64,000 nt of DNA from Alkalitalea saponilacus (GCF_900168165.1 NZ_FUYV01000001.1:1-64000), one strand, 5' to 3'; numbered from the stretch's first letter, positions 45,069 to 55,647 are shown. A program made the numbers and translations. Notes: a model not told the origin generated them from the letters alone.

Positions 45069-48050
45069 TTAAAATTTCAGGTTAAGACCAATCAGATATG
45101 TACGTGGAGACGGATAGAATCCTAAATCAATTCCCGACACATATGGTTGATCATCACCATATCCAACTTCAGGATCCATACCTGAGTAATTAGTAAACGT
45201 AACCAGGTTATTGGCTGCAACATACAAACGGGCTTGCCCTAGTGGCAAATTAGGCATCAATCTCTTAAAATCATACCCAAGTGTAAGGTTTTGAATCCTA
45301 ACATAATCTCCATCTTCAACATAAATTTCTGAGATGGCTAACCTTTGAGGATTGTTACCGGCAACCATGCGTGGGAACACATTAGAAGTTCCTTCACCAT
45401 GCCAACGTCTGCTTAAGATATCGGTGGTATAGTTATGGTATTCATTATCCCCAAATGAACGATATGATTGCATAATTTGGTGTCCAAAAGCGCCTTGCCC
45501 TGATACTGAAAAATCAAATCCTCTGTAGGCAAAATTCACTCCAAATCCAATTCTGAAATCAGGATGAGGATTACCAATCATGGTTTTATCATCAGGGGTG
45601 ATTTCTCCGTCACCATCATAATCTACAAAAATGATATCTCCGGGTTGAGGATTTTCCTGGAAGAATGGCCCATCCCAATTATCGATTTGTTGTTGATTCT
45701 GGAAAATTCCTGCAATCTTATATCCATAGAAATAACCAATAGGGAAGCCTGTTTCTACGCGATAGATAGGATCCGTTCCTTGTGAAAGAATACTTCCGGG
45801 ACCCATAATATAACCATCGGCTCCATATATGGCAGGTAAAGGCATCCGTACCAACCAGTCTTTTGTCTCTTTCACATAGTAGTCAAAAGCCAATTGAAGA
45901 CGCGACCTGAGGAAATAGGCATCCACACCAATGTTTAGCTGTTCTGAAGTTTCCCATGACACATCAGGGTTAGCCAGCATTGATGGATAGCCACCTAATT
46001 GCAGTTGACTCCTATCGGAACCAAACCTGTACTGATTTAGGTTACCAAAACCTATCAGAGCTAAGTATTGAAATGGATCTATGCTTGAATTACCATTTTG
46101 TCCCCAACTTGCACGTAGCTTAAGAAAGTCAACGGCATCAATATCCTGCATAAACGACTCATCAGACATAATCCAACCGGCAGAAACTGAAGGGAAATAT
46201 CCCCAACGATTACCTCTCGCAAAGTTTGAAGAACCGTCTGCTCTCATCACAAGTGTCAGCAGGTATCTTTCATTGAAGTCGTAGTTTACCCTTCCGAAGA
46301 AAGATGCCAATTGACCTTGAGCATGAGGAGCTCCTTGAGTTCTGGTTACACCTGCTGTGATACCATCAGTGTTATCCAGATAAGCATACTCAAAACCAAC
46401 AAATGTTGGGTAAGCATTTCGTGCATTTATACTTGATCCCAATCCCCATTTTTCGATGGACTGTCCAACAAGCACGTCAACAGTATGTGCATCTTGTCTT
46501 AGCAAGTAGTTTAAAGTATTCTCAAATGTCCAGTTGTGACCATTTCCTGAAGTTTGTGTAATACTTGGTGCACCACTTCTTGCATCACCGGCAAGGTCAT
46601 AGCCTGGTTCGTAGTTGCGGTATGTGTTACCATTATATCTGTAACCATACTGGCTTCGGAAAGTTAAATTCTCAATGGGCATAATTTGTAAATATGCACT
46701 ACCATTCAGATTATAATTGCGGGATTCATTCATCCCTCTTTGAAGAACCATCTGAGCAACGGGATTGTAAAGTCGTGGACTAACAGTAGCCAAACCTGAT
46801 GATTGGGTGTCAGCATTTGCAAACCACTCTCCGGCATCGTTATAGACAGGAACCAATGGACTTGCTGATAACATGTTTCTCACATCATTCCAGTACATTC
46901 CACCTATTGCAATCCCGGATCTTTCCGTATAACCATAATTCAAAGTTTGTCCAACTTTCACAATGTCACGTCCATTACTTTCAATTACGGTATGATCACT
47001 GTTTAGACGTACGGTATATCTGTCAAAATGAGGCTCCACTGGTGAACCCAATACACCTTCCTGAGAAGAGTAAGAGAATCCCATAGAGAATACAGATTGA
47101 TCTGAACCTCCATTGATGTTAATCGCATGGTTCTGGATCGGAGCATTCTTGTTATAGATCTCATTCATCCAGTTGGTTCCGTCCCACTGTCCACTCTGAA
47201 TTTGTTGGTACAATCCGGGTATTTTACCTGCCCAGTCTTCAGGGGAGCGGCCGGATTGAATTCTCTCTTCAGTGTGAATTTCGATAAATTGGCTGGCAGT
47301 AAGTGGTTTTGCCAAATTCTCAATTTGCTGAATTCCAACGTAACCGTCATATGAAACCTGCATTGCTCCTCTTTGTCCGCGTTTTGTTGTAATTAGAATT
47401 ACACCATTGGCAGCACGCGAACCATAAATGGCCGCAGATGCAGCATCCTTCAAGATATCAATTGACTCAATGTCGGCTGGATTCAGGTGGTTAATGTTTC
47501 CACCGGCAACCCCGTCAATTACATATAAAGGCTGCGAGTTACCAATGGTTCCAAGTCCACGAATGTTAACTTTGAACCCTTCACCTGGCATACCAGAGTT
47601 CTGAACAATATTAACACCCGACACCTGGCTTTGTATAGCGCCAAGAGCCTCCGTATTACTCTGACGAAGAATATCGTCAGAACCGACATTAATATTTGCT
47701 CCGGTAGTTAATCTTTTTCTCTGAACACCATAACCAACTACCACAACTTCATCCAAATCCGAGAAGAAATCCCGCATTGAGACGTTAATTGTAGTTTGAT
47801 TTCCTACTAAAACTTCTTGTGTTTCCATTCCTACAAATGAATAAACCAATACAGCGTCTGCACCGGCTACATCAATTGTATAACTTCCTTGAGAGTCTGT
47901 GATGACTCCATTTGTTGTCCCTTTTTCCAGAACGGTTACGCCCGGAACAGGAAAGTTTTGACTGTCATTAACTACACCACTCACACGCTGTTGCGCAAAT
48001 GTAGTGTAGCTTAAAAACAAGCAAAAAATTAAAATCAGATTTTTTCTCAT
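45069..48050 (-). CDS. SusC-family TonB-dependent outer-membrane transporter (pair 2)
   Basis: The 993-residue protein has a signal peptide (LILIFCLFLSYTTFAQ), a carboxypeptidase-regulatory-like domain (about 22-95), the motif DILKDAASAAIYGSRAANGVIL in parts and a barrel ending LIGLNLKF. It shares stretches with pair 1 such as GSSNFARGNRWGYFPSVSAGW and LRASWGQNGN, so the two pairs are tandem paralogues. It is shorter by about 70 residues, mainly in the barrel. Its substrate may differ from that of pair 1. Confidence 0.95.
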   Translation of the reverse strand: MRKNLILIFCLFLSYTTFAQQRVSGVVNDSQNFPVPGVTVLEKGTTNGVITDSQGSYTIDVAGADAVLVYSFVGMETQEVLVGNQTTINVSMRDFFSDLDEVVVVGYGVQRKRLTTGANINVGSDDILRQSNTEALGAIQSQVSGVNIVQNSGMPGEGFKVNIRGLGTIGNSQPLYVIDGVAGGNINHLNPADIESIDILKDAASAAIYGSRAANGVILITTKRGQRGAMQVSYDGYVGIQQIENLAKPLTASQFIEIHTEERIQSGRSPEDWAGKIPGLYQQIQSGQWDGTNWMNEIYNKNAPIQNHAININGGSDQSVFSMGFSYSSQEGVLGSPVEPHFDRYTVRLNSDHTVIESNGRDIVKVGQTLNYGYTERSGIAIGGMYWNDVRNMLSASPLVPVYNDAGEWFANADTQSSGLATVSPRLYNPVAQMVLQRGMNESRNYNLNGSAYLQIMPIENLTFRSQYGYRYNGNTYRNYEPGYDLAGDARSGAPSITQTSGNGHNWTFENTLNYLLRQDAHTVDVLVGQSIEKWGLGSSINARNAYPTFVGFEYAYLDNTDGITAGVTRTQGAPHAQGQLASFFGRVNYDFNERYLLTLVMRADGSSNFARGNRWGYFPSVSAGWIMSDESFMQDIDAVDFLKLRASWGQNGNSSIDPFQYLALIGFGNLNQYRFGSDRSQLQLGGYPSMLANPDVSWETSEQLNIGVDAYFLRSRLQLAFDYYVKETKDWLVRMPLPAIYGADGYIMGPGSILSQGTDPIYRVETGFPIGYFYGYKIAGIFQNQQQIDNWDGPFFQENPQPGDIIFVDYDGDGEITPDDKTMIGNPHPDFRIGFGVNFAYRGFDFSVSGQGAFGHQIMQSYRSFGDNEYHNYTTDILSRRWHGEGTSNVFPRMVAGNNPQRLAISEIYVEDGDYVRIQNLTLGYDFKRLMPNLPLGQARLYVAANNLVTFTNYSGMDPEVGYGDDQPYVSGIDLGFYPSPRTYLIGLNLKF

Positions 48051-49137
48051 AGTTCTCTAGTTAAAGTTAAAAAATAAATAATACTGCTTGAAAATCGTCA
48101 CCTTAAAATTTAATTAGTATACTGTTCTGTTCTGCTCAAATCTTAATGTTTTATTTAATAATAACTCATTTTTTGTTGATATCTATTTTCTATTCTCATC
48201 AATTCTTACTTTTAATTATAAACCATTATAAATTGATATATGCTCTCTACTTTAGAAATGAATCATTATTTATGTTCATTTTATCTCAAATTCTATACTT
48301 GGCTGTTTTATAAACTAAACGATTATGCAAATTTCACGTTTGTTCACATTCTAAATAAAACAACAAAGATCCTTTAATCTAATAAATCAGAAAAGTTAAG
48401 AGCTTTATAAATAAGTCAATACGTCATTAATATTGCAAATCTGCTAACTTTTAGGCATAAACTTGAAACATTAAAATACCTTTATTTTCAAAGTTCAATT
48501 TTAAGCTAAATTTGCTTTCAATGCAAGAATTTTTACATTTATTTTTTTTCTTTTTCATTTCTGCTTTTATAATTGTTTGTCACACAGACCACAACAGAAC
48601 GGCCTTTTTAATCCACTTAAGTACAGTAATATGACGAGCTTTTTCTTAGATTTAAAAACACACGTGTGCAATAGAAAAAACAATGGTTTTTCATATGTTA
48701 ACTTAAGGGAGGATCCCTATTAACAGGTTGTAATCAAACATCCATGTATGGAGACAATGAGTCATGTCGTATACTTCAGACAGACAATCTATAAAAGCTA
48801 CGTCACATAAATCTGATTTCCTTAATTTTTCTGGTTTCCAATTTGAAGCTTATTTTACAGAGTTTGCCGGCGAGGATGATGATGTTATGGATAAACCTTA
48901 TTCAAATAACAGTGATGCCGGATTCGCAATTAATGATCTTAAGCAGGAAGTTTAAAACCCCACACAAAAATTCACGAAATCAGATCATGTAAAAATCAAT
49001 GCGCATAACTCCTTCATTAAAAATATGGAAAGACCAACCCAATTTTGTAAATTTGCATCATATAATATTCAGATGGTAATGAAAAGCAAAAAAGGCAAAG
49101 TTTTTGCGTTTAAAACCATACAACCAAAGAAAAAAGC
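48051..49137. other. Long AT-rich intergenic region
   Basis: This 1.09-kb stretch between the second susC and the mutL group has no supported gene. A 63-codon open frame (48764-48955, plus) starts ATG and reads DSKH-poor, acidic sequence with FAGEDDDVMDK. It has no homology I recognise and no ribosome-binding clue. Upstream of susC the DNA is very AT-rich and may hold its promoter and leader. No hairpin of terminator strength was found. Confidence 0.5.
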
Positions 49138-49467
49138 ATGAGATTTTCATTTATTAAAATCCCCCAGCACCGAAAGTTTCATCTTGATCCCATCTATTAT
49201 GATGAGGCAAAAGAGGAACGCAGGGAAAGAGAAAGAAGAATCAGGGTTGAGATGGGATTAAATCCCACCGAGGATGGAGAAACCGACAGCTCTTTTGAAG
49301 ATCGCATAAAAGGAAAAATGCGTCGTAGAATAAAAAACACATTCGAAGTCAGCAGAAGTGTACGACGAAAATCAAACATCAGACTGGTAGTCATCCTTAT
49401 TGCATTGATGGCCTTATTCTATTACCTGTTACATGCCGGTTACGACTGGTACAGTCAATTTATGTAA
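49138..49467 (+). CDS. Small membrane-anchored protein upstream of mutL
   Basis: The 109-residue protein opens MRFSFIKIPQHRKFHLDPIYY, is very rich in Arg, Glu and Lys (about 25-75), and ends with a single TM helix (about 82-98, LVVILIALMALFYYLLHAG). Small proteins starting K.I..HRKF..P.YYD occur before mutL in many Bacteroidota. The role is unknown. Spacing to mutL is 34 bases, so they may be co-transcribed. Confidence 0.75.
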   Translation: MRFSFIKIPQHRKFHLDPIYYDEAKEERRERERRIRVEMGLNPTEDGETDSSFEDRIKGKMRRRIKNTFEVSRSVRRKSNIRLVVILIALMALFYYLLHAGYDWYSQFM

Positions 49468-49501
49468 AACCTGTTTGCTTCTGTAAATAAGAGAAAAGCC
49501 C

Positions 49502-51376
49502 ATGTCGGATATCATTCAGCTCCTCCCCGATGCAGTTGCCAACCAAATAGCAGCGGGTGAAGTTATACAACGGCCTGCATCGGTAGTTAAAGAACTTACA
49601 GAAAATGCCATTGATGCAGGTGCCACCGAAGTTAAGATCATTATTAAAGACGCCGGACGCACACTCATTCAGATTATTGACAATGGCAGTGGGATGAGTG
49701 AGACCGACGCACGCATGGCGTTTGAGCGCCATGCCACTTCAAAAATAAAGGAGGCAAATGATCTGTTTTCCATCAGGACTATGGGATTTCGCGGTGAGGC
49801 TCTTGCATCCATCGCAGCAGTTGCTCACGTTGAACTCAACACAAAAACTGCGGATCAAGAACTGGGCACCCGAATTGTTATCGCAGGATCGAAAGTGGAA
49901 ACACAAGAACCGGTTTCTTGCCCAACAGGCAGCAACTTTCTAATTAAAAACCTGTTTTATAATGTACCGGCACGGCGCAGGTTTTTAAAAACAAATGCCA
50001 CCGAATTGCGTCACATCATTACCGAAGTACAAAGAGTGGCGTTGGCCAATGAGCAAGTGGCTTTCACTCTCATACATAACGATCAGCCATTGATTAATCT
50101 CCAGCAATCGAATTTACGACAGAGAATCATTGGCATCATAGGGAAACAGTGCAACGCACATCTGCTGCCTGTAAACACCGAGTCGTCTATAGTAAACGTG
50201 CGGGGTTTCATTGGGAAACCCCAAACTGCGAGGAGAACTGCCGGCGATCAGTATTTTTTCGTGAACAATCGTTACATGCGGCATCCATATTTGTACAAAG
50301 CCGTTATGGATGCTTATGAGAACCTGATCGCAAAAGATGCCTATCCTTCATGGTTTCTCTTTTTTGATATCAACCCTGACCTAATTGATGTAAACATTCA
50401 TCCCACCAAAACGGAAATAAAATTTGAGGATGAGAAACTGATTTGGAAAATTCTCAACGCCGCAGTCAGAGAGAGCCTGGGAAAGCACAACGCCGTTCCC
50501 TCTATTGATTTTGATACAGAAGGGCAAATTAATATTCCGGCATTTACCAGACAATCTGAGGTTAAGATGCCGGAAGTAAAATTCAATCCCGATTACAATC
50601 CGTTTAAAACGGATTACAGCACATCGATAAACCGGAGCAAAACTTCAGGCTGGGAATCTCTTTACAGAGATTCCGATGATGAACCTGATTTTGAGAACCT
50701 CACCTCCTTTGAAGATGAGGATGAAACACCAGAGTCCATCGTTCTTCCATCACGAAAAAACCCCGATTACACTGACGAAGTGCCAACACCCGATCAGATG
50801 GAAAACCCGCCATCATCGGCTACCTACTTTCAGATGAAAGGCCGGTTTATCATCACACCTGTTAAGTCAGGATTAATGATCATTGATCAACGAAGAGCAC
50901 ATGAGCGAATTTTGTACGAACAGTTTTTACATTCAATAAAAACGAACAAATCTACCACCCAGCAGGTTCTTTTTGCAGAAACCTTGGTGTTTAATGAAGA
51001 AGAGTGTACATTACTGAGGGAAATAAAGGCAGAACTCTCTATATTTGGATTTGATTTGGAAGAGATTAACAATGGAGAATTCCGTATAAACGGAATTCCT
51101 TCAGAATTTGATCACGTAAATGCTTCCAGGGTCATTGAAAACCTGCTGGAAGCATACAAAACCGGGGAAGTTGATCCGGCAAAAGAGATCAGGGAGCAAT
51201 TGGCAACCATCATGGCACGCAACGCGTGCATGAAAAACGGGGAGACTCTTTCCGCCGAAGAGATGACTTCTCTCACAGGAAAATTATTTCGTTGTAACAT
51301 GCCACATTTTTCCCCGACAGGAAAACCTGTTATCACCATCATCGATAACGAAGAATTGGACAAACGATTTAGATAG
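49502..51376 (+). CDS. mutL: DNA mismatch repair protein MutL
   Basis: The 624-residue protein has the GHKL ATPase: RPASVVKELTENAIDAGA, IIDNGSGMS (motif II), FRGEALASIAAV and a linker of about 130 residues. The C-terminal dimerisation/endonuclease domain has a DQRRAHERILYE motif where endonuclease MutL usually has DQHA(X)2E(X)4E, so the His is replaced by Arg. The C-terminal end carries ACMKNGE and FSPTGKP variants. It links mismatch recognition to strand removal. Whether it nicks DNA is uncertain. It leads the plus-strand run to folA. Confidence 0.95.
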   Translation: MSDIIQLLPDAVANQIAAGEVIQRPASVVKELTENAIDAGATEVKIIIKDAGRTLIQIIDNGSGMSETDARMAFERHATSKIKEANDLFSIRTMGFRGEALASIAAVAHVELNTKTADQELGTRIVIAGSKVETQEPVSCPTGSNFLIKNLFYNVPARRRFLKTNATELRHIITEVQRVALANEQVAFTLIHNDQPLINLQQSNLRQRIIGIIGKQCNAHLLPVNTESSIVNVRGFIGKPQTARRTAGDQYFFVNNRYMRHPYLYKAVMDAYENLIAKDAYPSWFLFFDINPDLIDVNIHPTKTEIKFEDEKLIWKILNAAVRESLGKHNAVPSIDFDTEGQINIPAFTRQSEVKMPEVKFNPDYNPFKTDYSTSINRSKTSGWESLYRDSDDEPDFENLTSFEDEDETPESIVLPSRKNPDYTDEVPTPDQMENPPSSATYFQMKGRFIITPVKSGLMIIDQRRAHERILYEQFLHSIKTNKSTTQQVLFAETLVFNEEECTLLREIKAELSIFGFDLEEINNGEFRINGIPSEFDHVNASRVIENLLEAYKTGEVDPAKEIREQLATIMARNACMKNGETLSAEEMTSLTGKLFRCNMPHFSPTGKPVITIIDNEELDKRFR

Positions 51377-51394
51377 AAATTTAAACCATACGAT

Positions 51395-52180
51395 ATGAAT
51401 TTCGGAGCATCACCCTTTGGATCACTGACTCCGGTAGTTAAAAATCTACTGATAATAAACGGGATATTTTTTCTGGCCAGCATTTTGCTGGCTCAGAATT
51501 TCGGCATACGACTCGAAAAGATTCTGGGATTGCATGTGCCAATGGCAGATGATTTCCAGCCTTATCAGTTGGTTACATATATGTTTTTACATGCCTACCC
51601 GCAGTTTTACCATATTTTTTTCAACATGTTTGCTCTCTTTATGTTTGGGCGGATGCTGGAAATGGTATGGGGTCCCAAACGATTTCTGATTTTCTATTTT
51701 GTAACCGGGATTGGCGCAGCACTTATTCATCTTACAGTTCAGTATATTGAGATTGTGCCTGTGTTAAAAGAGATCACGAATGCAATGAATAACCCCACAC
51801 ACGAAAATCTCAGTCAGTTTTTCGTGCTGCAACCGAACCAGGAAATAAGCAGAGAGGTGGCTATTGAATCATTGATGAGATTTCGCACCGATTTTCTTAA
51901 TAGTCATGTTACCATTGGAGCATCGGGTGCCGTTTTCGGAATCCTGCTTGCATTTGGAATGCTGTTCCCCGATACCAGATTGATGTTATTATTTCCTCCT
52001 ATACCGATAAAAGCAAAATATTTTGTAATTTTCTATGGAGTTTTGGAACTGTTTTTGGGAATTAGCAGATATACATCAGTAAATATGGGACATTTGAATG
52101 TAGCTCATTTTGCTCATCTGGGGGGCATGTTGTGGGGTTTTATTTTAATTAAATATTGGCAGAAGAAAGGGATTTATTAA
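51395..52180 (+). CDS. Rhomboid-family intramembrane protease (first of two)
   Basis: The 261-residue membrane protein has about six TM segments. The Ser of GASGAVFG (TM4, about residues 175-182) and the His in NVAHFAHLGGMLWG give the catalytic Ser-His dyad, and HIFFNMFALFMFG supplies the conserved H..FNM in TM2. It has a loop of about 55 residues between TM3 and TM4 (EITNAMNNPTHENL). It is likely an active rhomboid. Substrates unknown. It is followed six bases later by a second rhomboid. Confidence 0.9.
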   Translation: MNFGASPFGSLTPVVKNLLIINGIFFLASILLAQNFGIRLEKILGLHVPMADDFQPYQLVTYMFLHAYPQFYHIFFNMFALFMFGRMLEMVWGPKRFLIFYFVTGIGAALIHLTVQYIEIVPVLKEITNAMNNPTHENLSQFFVLQPNQEISREVAIESLMRFRTDFLNSHVTIGASGAVFGILLAFGMLFPDTRLMLLFPPIPIKAKYFVIFYGVLELFLGISRYTSVNMGHLNVAHFAHLGGMLWGFILIKYWQKKGIY

Positions 52181-52186
52181 CACATT

Positions 52187-53089
52187 ATGAGTATTATCAG
52201 GGAAATTAAGGAATCCTTCAAATACGGAACCATCCTCACCCGGTTGATTTACATCAACATTGGAGTGTTTTTGGCTTTTCGCTTCATTCAGCTTTTTTTG
52301 GTGCTCAGCGGCTGGTCTCCTGATGCCATTCGGCCCTGGCTGGCCTTTTTTTCGGTGCCATCTGAGCCGGCACGACTGCTCGTAAGGCCGTGGACGGTTT
52401 TAACCTACATGTTCCTTCATTTCGATTTTATTCATGTTCTGTTTAACATCCTATATCTGTATTGGTTTGGGAGACTATTTCTTCAAATAATAGGATCCCG
52501 TTTATTTCTCAAAACTTATTTTTTAGGAGGGATTGCAGGGGCTGCCGTTTATCTGTTGGCGTACAACCTGGTTCCGGCTTTTTACAATGTGGTTCCTTCA
52601 TCCATACTGCTTGGAGCATCGGCGTCTGTTATGGCCATATTATTCGCAGTGGCACGGTTTAGCCCCGATCACACGGTCTTTCTGTTGTTCTTTGGCTCAG
52701 TAAAATTAAAATACATTGCTCTGGTAGCCTTTATCATCGATTTAATAAGCATCCCGGCACTAAGTAATACAGGTGGGCACCTTGCGCATATGGGAGGAGC
52801 GGTTGTGGGACTCTATTTAGGATGGCAATGGAGTAAAAAGGGAACCGGAAGTTATTCAGGAATTCCATCACATTTCAAGAAATCTGAAATGTCGAAGTTG
52901 TTCGCCAAGAAAAAAAACCTGAAAGTTACACACAAAAGACCGTTATCTGACCTGGAATACAACGCCATTAAAACGAAACGTTTGAAAGAGGTAGATAGAA
53001 TTCTGGAGAAAATTAAAACCAGCGGATACGACAGCCTCACCGCAGAGGAGAAGAAGATTCTTTTTGAGGCGAGCCAGGATAATGATTAA
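52187..53089 (+). CDS. Rhomboid-family protein (second) with C-terminal extension
   Basis: The 300-residue membrane protein has a rhomboid core with HVLFNILYLYWFG, GASASVMAILFAV (Ser present, but Ala in place of the usual following Gly) and GGHLAHMGGAVVG. A cytosolic tail of about 80 residues follows, ending KIKTSGYDSLTAEEKKILFEAS, seen in many Bacteroidota rhomboids. The core residues for catalysis appear intact. It forms a tandem with the previous rhomboid, which suggests related but separate substrates. Confidence 0.88.
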   Translation: MSIIREIKESFKYGTILTRLIYINIGVFLAFRFIQLFLVLSGWSPDAIRPWLAFFSVPSEPARLLVRPWTVLTYMFLHFDFIHVLFNILYLYWFGRLFLQIIGSRLFLKTYFLGGIAGAAVYLLAYNLVPAFYNVVPSSILLGASASVMAILFAVARFSPDHTVFLLFFGSVKLKYIALVAFIIDLISIPALSNTGGHLAHMGGAVVGLYLGWQWSKKGTGSYSGIPSHFKKSEMSKLFAKKKNLKVTHKRPLSDLEYNAIKTKRLKEVDRILEKIKTSGYDSLTAEEKKILFEASQDND

Positions 53090-53107
53090 TGTTTTACATT
53101 TAGAAAG

Positions 53108-54208
53108 TTGAAAAAGCTAATATATTCCATATCATTAATTATCGTGCTTTCCCCGGCAGTATTGATACTTCTGTCGGTTCTCACAGCATATGTTAACCCT
53201 GCGCGTTTGCATATTTTTGCCTTTGCCGGATTTGCCTTCCCGGTATTTTGGCTATTGAATCTGGTTATGCTGGGATGGCTGCTCATAAGAAAGAGTTTAT
53301 TATCACTGATTCCTTTTGTGGTATTGGCCATCTCATTGCAACATTGGAACAACACTTTTCAGTTTCGTGCAAAAACCATAGATAACATTCAGCAGCTTGA
53401 ACGCCCGGTTACCATCATGTCATACAACACACGAATGTTTGATTTTTACAAACATTCCGGGATGGATGGTGCGCCTGAAGCCATATTTGAATATATTCTT
53501 AGGAAAGATCCTGACATCATCTGTTTTCAGGAGTATTTTACCAGCATGAGGCGTGATGAATACACGCCTACGGCCATTATTGCCAGATTCAGAAAATATG
53601 GATACCGGCAAGTTGATTATCTCAGAACTCATCCCGGAAATACAGGTTACGGACTGGCCATATTTTCAAAGCATCCCATAGTAAACGGCAATGCCATCAG
53701 GTTTGAAAACTCATTGAACATGGCAAGCTATGCTGATGTAAATGTGGATGGAAAGATCATTCGCGTTTTCAACACACATCTTGAATCCATTGGATTTCAG
53801 GATCATGAATTGAGCGTTCTTGATAGTTTGGATTTCCGCATGAGCGATAGTCAGCGACAGGGATTACGAAACATTTCACAAAAAATTACCAGGGCGTTTA
53901 AATCCCGCTCAAGTCAGGCAGAGTTTTTGGCCAGGCATATTGAGAATTCGCCATATCCGGTGATTGTTTGTGGCGATTTTAACGACACACCGGTTTCATA
54001 TGTTTACCGAACCATGCGAGGCAATCTGAAAGATGCCTTTCGGGAGTCGGGCGTTGGCTTTGGAGGGACTTATAATGGTAGATTACCTTCATTCAGGATC
54101 GATTACATTTTTCACGATCCACAGTTTGAATCCTTTAATTTTGAACGTTTACCTCTGGATTATTCAGACCATTTCCCAATTATGACAACCATTGATTTGA
54201 AACAATAA
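53108..54208 (+). CDS. Endonuclease/exonuclease/phosphatase family membrane protein
   Basis: The start is TTG at 53108, giving [23 protein letters not shown]; no ATG fits. Two to three N-terminal TM helices (about 5-90) are followed by an EEP domain (about 97-366) with [16 protein letters not shown] (Glu metal ligand), [14 protein letters not shown] and DHFPI, the acidic and His residues of the Mg-dependent phosphoesterase fold. Related Bacteroidota proteins are annotated as endonuclease or phosphatase but are uncharacterised. It overlaps no neighbour and lies between a rhomboid and thyA. Confidence 0.88.
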   Translation: MKKLIYSISLIIVLSPAVLILLSVLTAYVNPARLHIFAFAGFAFPVFWLLNLVMLGWLLIRKSLLSLIPFVVLAISLQHWNNTFQFRAKTIDNIQQLERPVTIMSYNTRMFDFYKHSGMDGAPEAIFEYILRKDPDIICFQEYFTSMRRDEYTPTAIIARFRKYGYRQVDYLRTHPGNTGYGLAIFSKHPIVNGNAIRFENSLNMASYADVNVDGKIIRVFNTHLESIGFQDHELSVLDSLDFRMSDSQRQGLRNISQKITRAFKSRSSQAEFLARHIENSPYPVIVCGDFNDTPVSYVYRTMRGNLKDAFRESGVGFGGTYNGRLPSFRIDYIFHDPQFESFNFERLPLDYSDHFPIMTTIDLKQ

Positions 54209-54213
54209 AAAAA

Positions 54214-55008
54214 ATGCAACAATATCTGGATCTTATAAAAAGAGTTACCTCTGAGGGCTTTCGCAAGGAAGACCGCACAGGAACAGGGACATTGAGTGTT
54301 TTTGGACATCAAATGCGGTTTGATCTTTCGGATGGCTTTCCTCTTGTTACGACAAAGAAATTGCATCTGAAATCCATTATTTACGAATTACTCTGGTTTT
54401 TAAAGGGGAGTACCAACGTGGCATATCTTCAGGAAAACGGAGTGAGAATCTGGAATGAGTGGGCGCTTGAAAACGGGGAGTTGGGGCCCATTTATGGATA
54501 CCAGTGGAGATCCTGGCCGACTTATGACGGCGGACATATTGATCAGATTAAGCAAGTTGTTGAGTCCATTAAAAACAATCCCGACTCAAGAAGACACATC
54601 GTAAGTGCATGGAATGCAGGTCAGATAGATGAGATGCAGCTGCCTCCATGTCACATTTTATTCCAATTCTACGTGGCCGATGGAAAGTTAAGTTGCCAGT
54701 TGTATCAGCGTAGTGCCGACATTTTTCTCGGAGTGCCTTTTAACATTGCATCATACGCACTTTTAACCATGATGATGGCACAAGTTACAGGTCTTAAACC
54801 AGGTGATTTTGTGCATACTTTAGGTGATGCACATATCTATCTGAATCATTTGGATCAGGTGAATCTCCAATTATCCCGGAATCCACGACCATTGCCGAAA
54901 ATGGAAATCAACCCTGATGTAAAATCAATTGATGATTTTGTGTTTGAAGACTTTAATTTAACAGGGTACGACCCCCACCCCCATATAAAAGGCGATATTG
55001 CTGTTTAA
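54214..55008 (+). CDS. thyA: Thymidylate synthase ThyA
   Basis: The 264-residue enzyme, the same length as E. coli ThyA, methylates dUMP using methylene-tetrahydrofolate. It has the catalytic Cys in [51 protein letters not shown] and [10 protein letters not shown], with the C-terminus [10 protein letters not shown]. It is followed by folA 29 bases later, the usual pairing since ThyA makes dihydrofolate. Confidence 0.97.
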   Translation: MQQYLDLIKRVTSEGFRKEDRTGTGTLSVFGHQMRFDLSDGFPLVTTKKLHLKSIIYELLWFLKGSTNVAYLQENGVRIWNEWALENGELGPIYGYQWRSWPTYDGGHIDQIKQVVESIKNNPDSRRHIVSAWNAGQIDEMQLPPCHILFQFYVADGKLSCQLYQRSADIFLGVPFNIASYALLTMMMAQVTGLKPGDFVHTLGDAHIYLNHLDQVNLQLSRNPRPLPKMEINPDVKSIDDFVFEDFNLTGYDPHPHIKGDIAV

Positions 55009-55037
55009 TTATTTCAAAACCATAAGCAAAATCAACT

Positions 55038-55529
55038 ATGCATATTTCAATTATAGTGGTTATTGACAAAAAAGGCGGAATAGGCTTTAGTGGCGACCAA
55101 CTTGCCTATATCAGCGGCGATTTAAAACGGTTTAAACAACTCACCACAGGCCATCCGATCGTGATGGGACGAAAGACCTACGAATCTTTGCCAAACGGAG
55201 CATTGCCAAACAGACGAAACATCGTTTTAACCCGCAACCCACAGTTGACTTGTAATGGCTGTGAAATGGCTCGTACCATAGAAGATGTGTTGGACAAGTG
55301 CAGAAAAGAGCAAGAATTGTTTGTAATAGGCGGAGGCGAAGTGTATGACATTTTCATGCCGGTAGCCACGCGCATATATTTTACGCACATCCATCATAAA
55401 TTTGATGATGTGGACACCTGGTTTCCTGAAATTAAGAGAGACGATTGGAACAGTGTAATGATGGAAGGTCCATTTACCGATCCTAAAACCAACTTGCAAT
55501 TTTCATACGAAACTGTTGAAAGAAAGTAA
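55038..55529 (+). CDS. folA: Dihydrofolate reductase FolA
   Basis: The 163-residue enzyme regenerates tetrahydrofolate from the dihydrofolate made by ThyA. It has IIVVIDKKGGIGFSGDQLAY at the substrate site, GHPIVMGRKTYESLP, NIVLTRNP and FVIGGGEVYDIFMP, with the NADPH-contacting Gly-Gly. Length matches the family. The Met20-loop Trp of many DHFRs is not at the usual place (Asp-Gln-Leu-Ala), but this segment varies in the phylum. Confidence 0.92.
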   Translation: MHISIIVVIDKKGGIGFSGDQLAYISGDLKRFKQLTTGHPIVMGRKTYESLPNGALPNRRNIVLTRNPQLTCNGCEMARTIEDVLDKCRKEQELFVIGGGEVYDIFMPVATRIYFTHIHHKFDDVDTWFPEIKRDDWNSVMMEGPFTDPKTNLQFSYETVERK

Positions 55530-55647
55530 TAATGAAACGCCCATGAGTGAGCAACTCACAACAAGAGCACGAAAATAACAGCTCATGGAAGTTCCATTCG
55601 GCCAATTAATTAACTAAATTATTTTCGGATGAATACATATAGAAGCG

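Noticed and set aside
48764-48955. 63-codon open frame as a real gene
   Set aside because: No homology, no supporting signals; described only as part of the gap.
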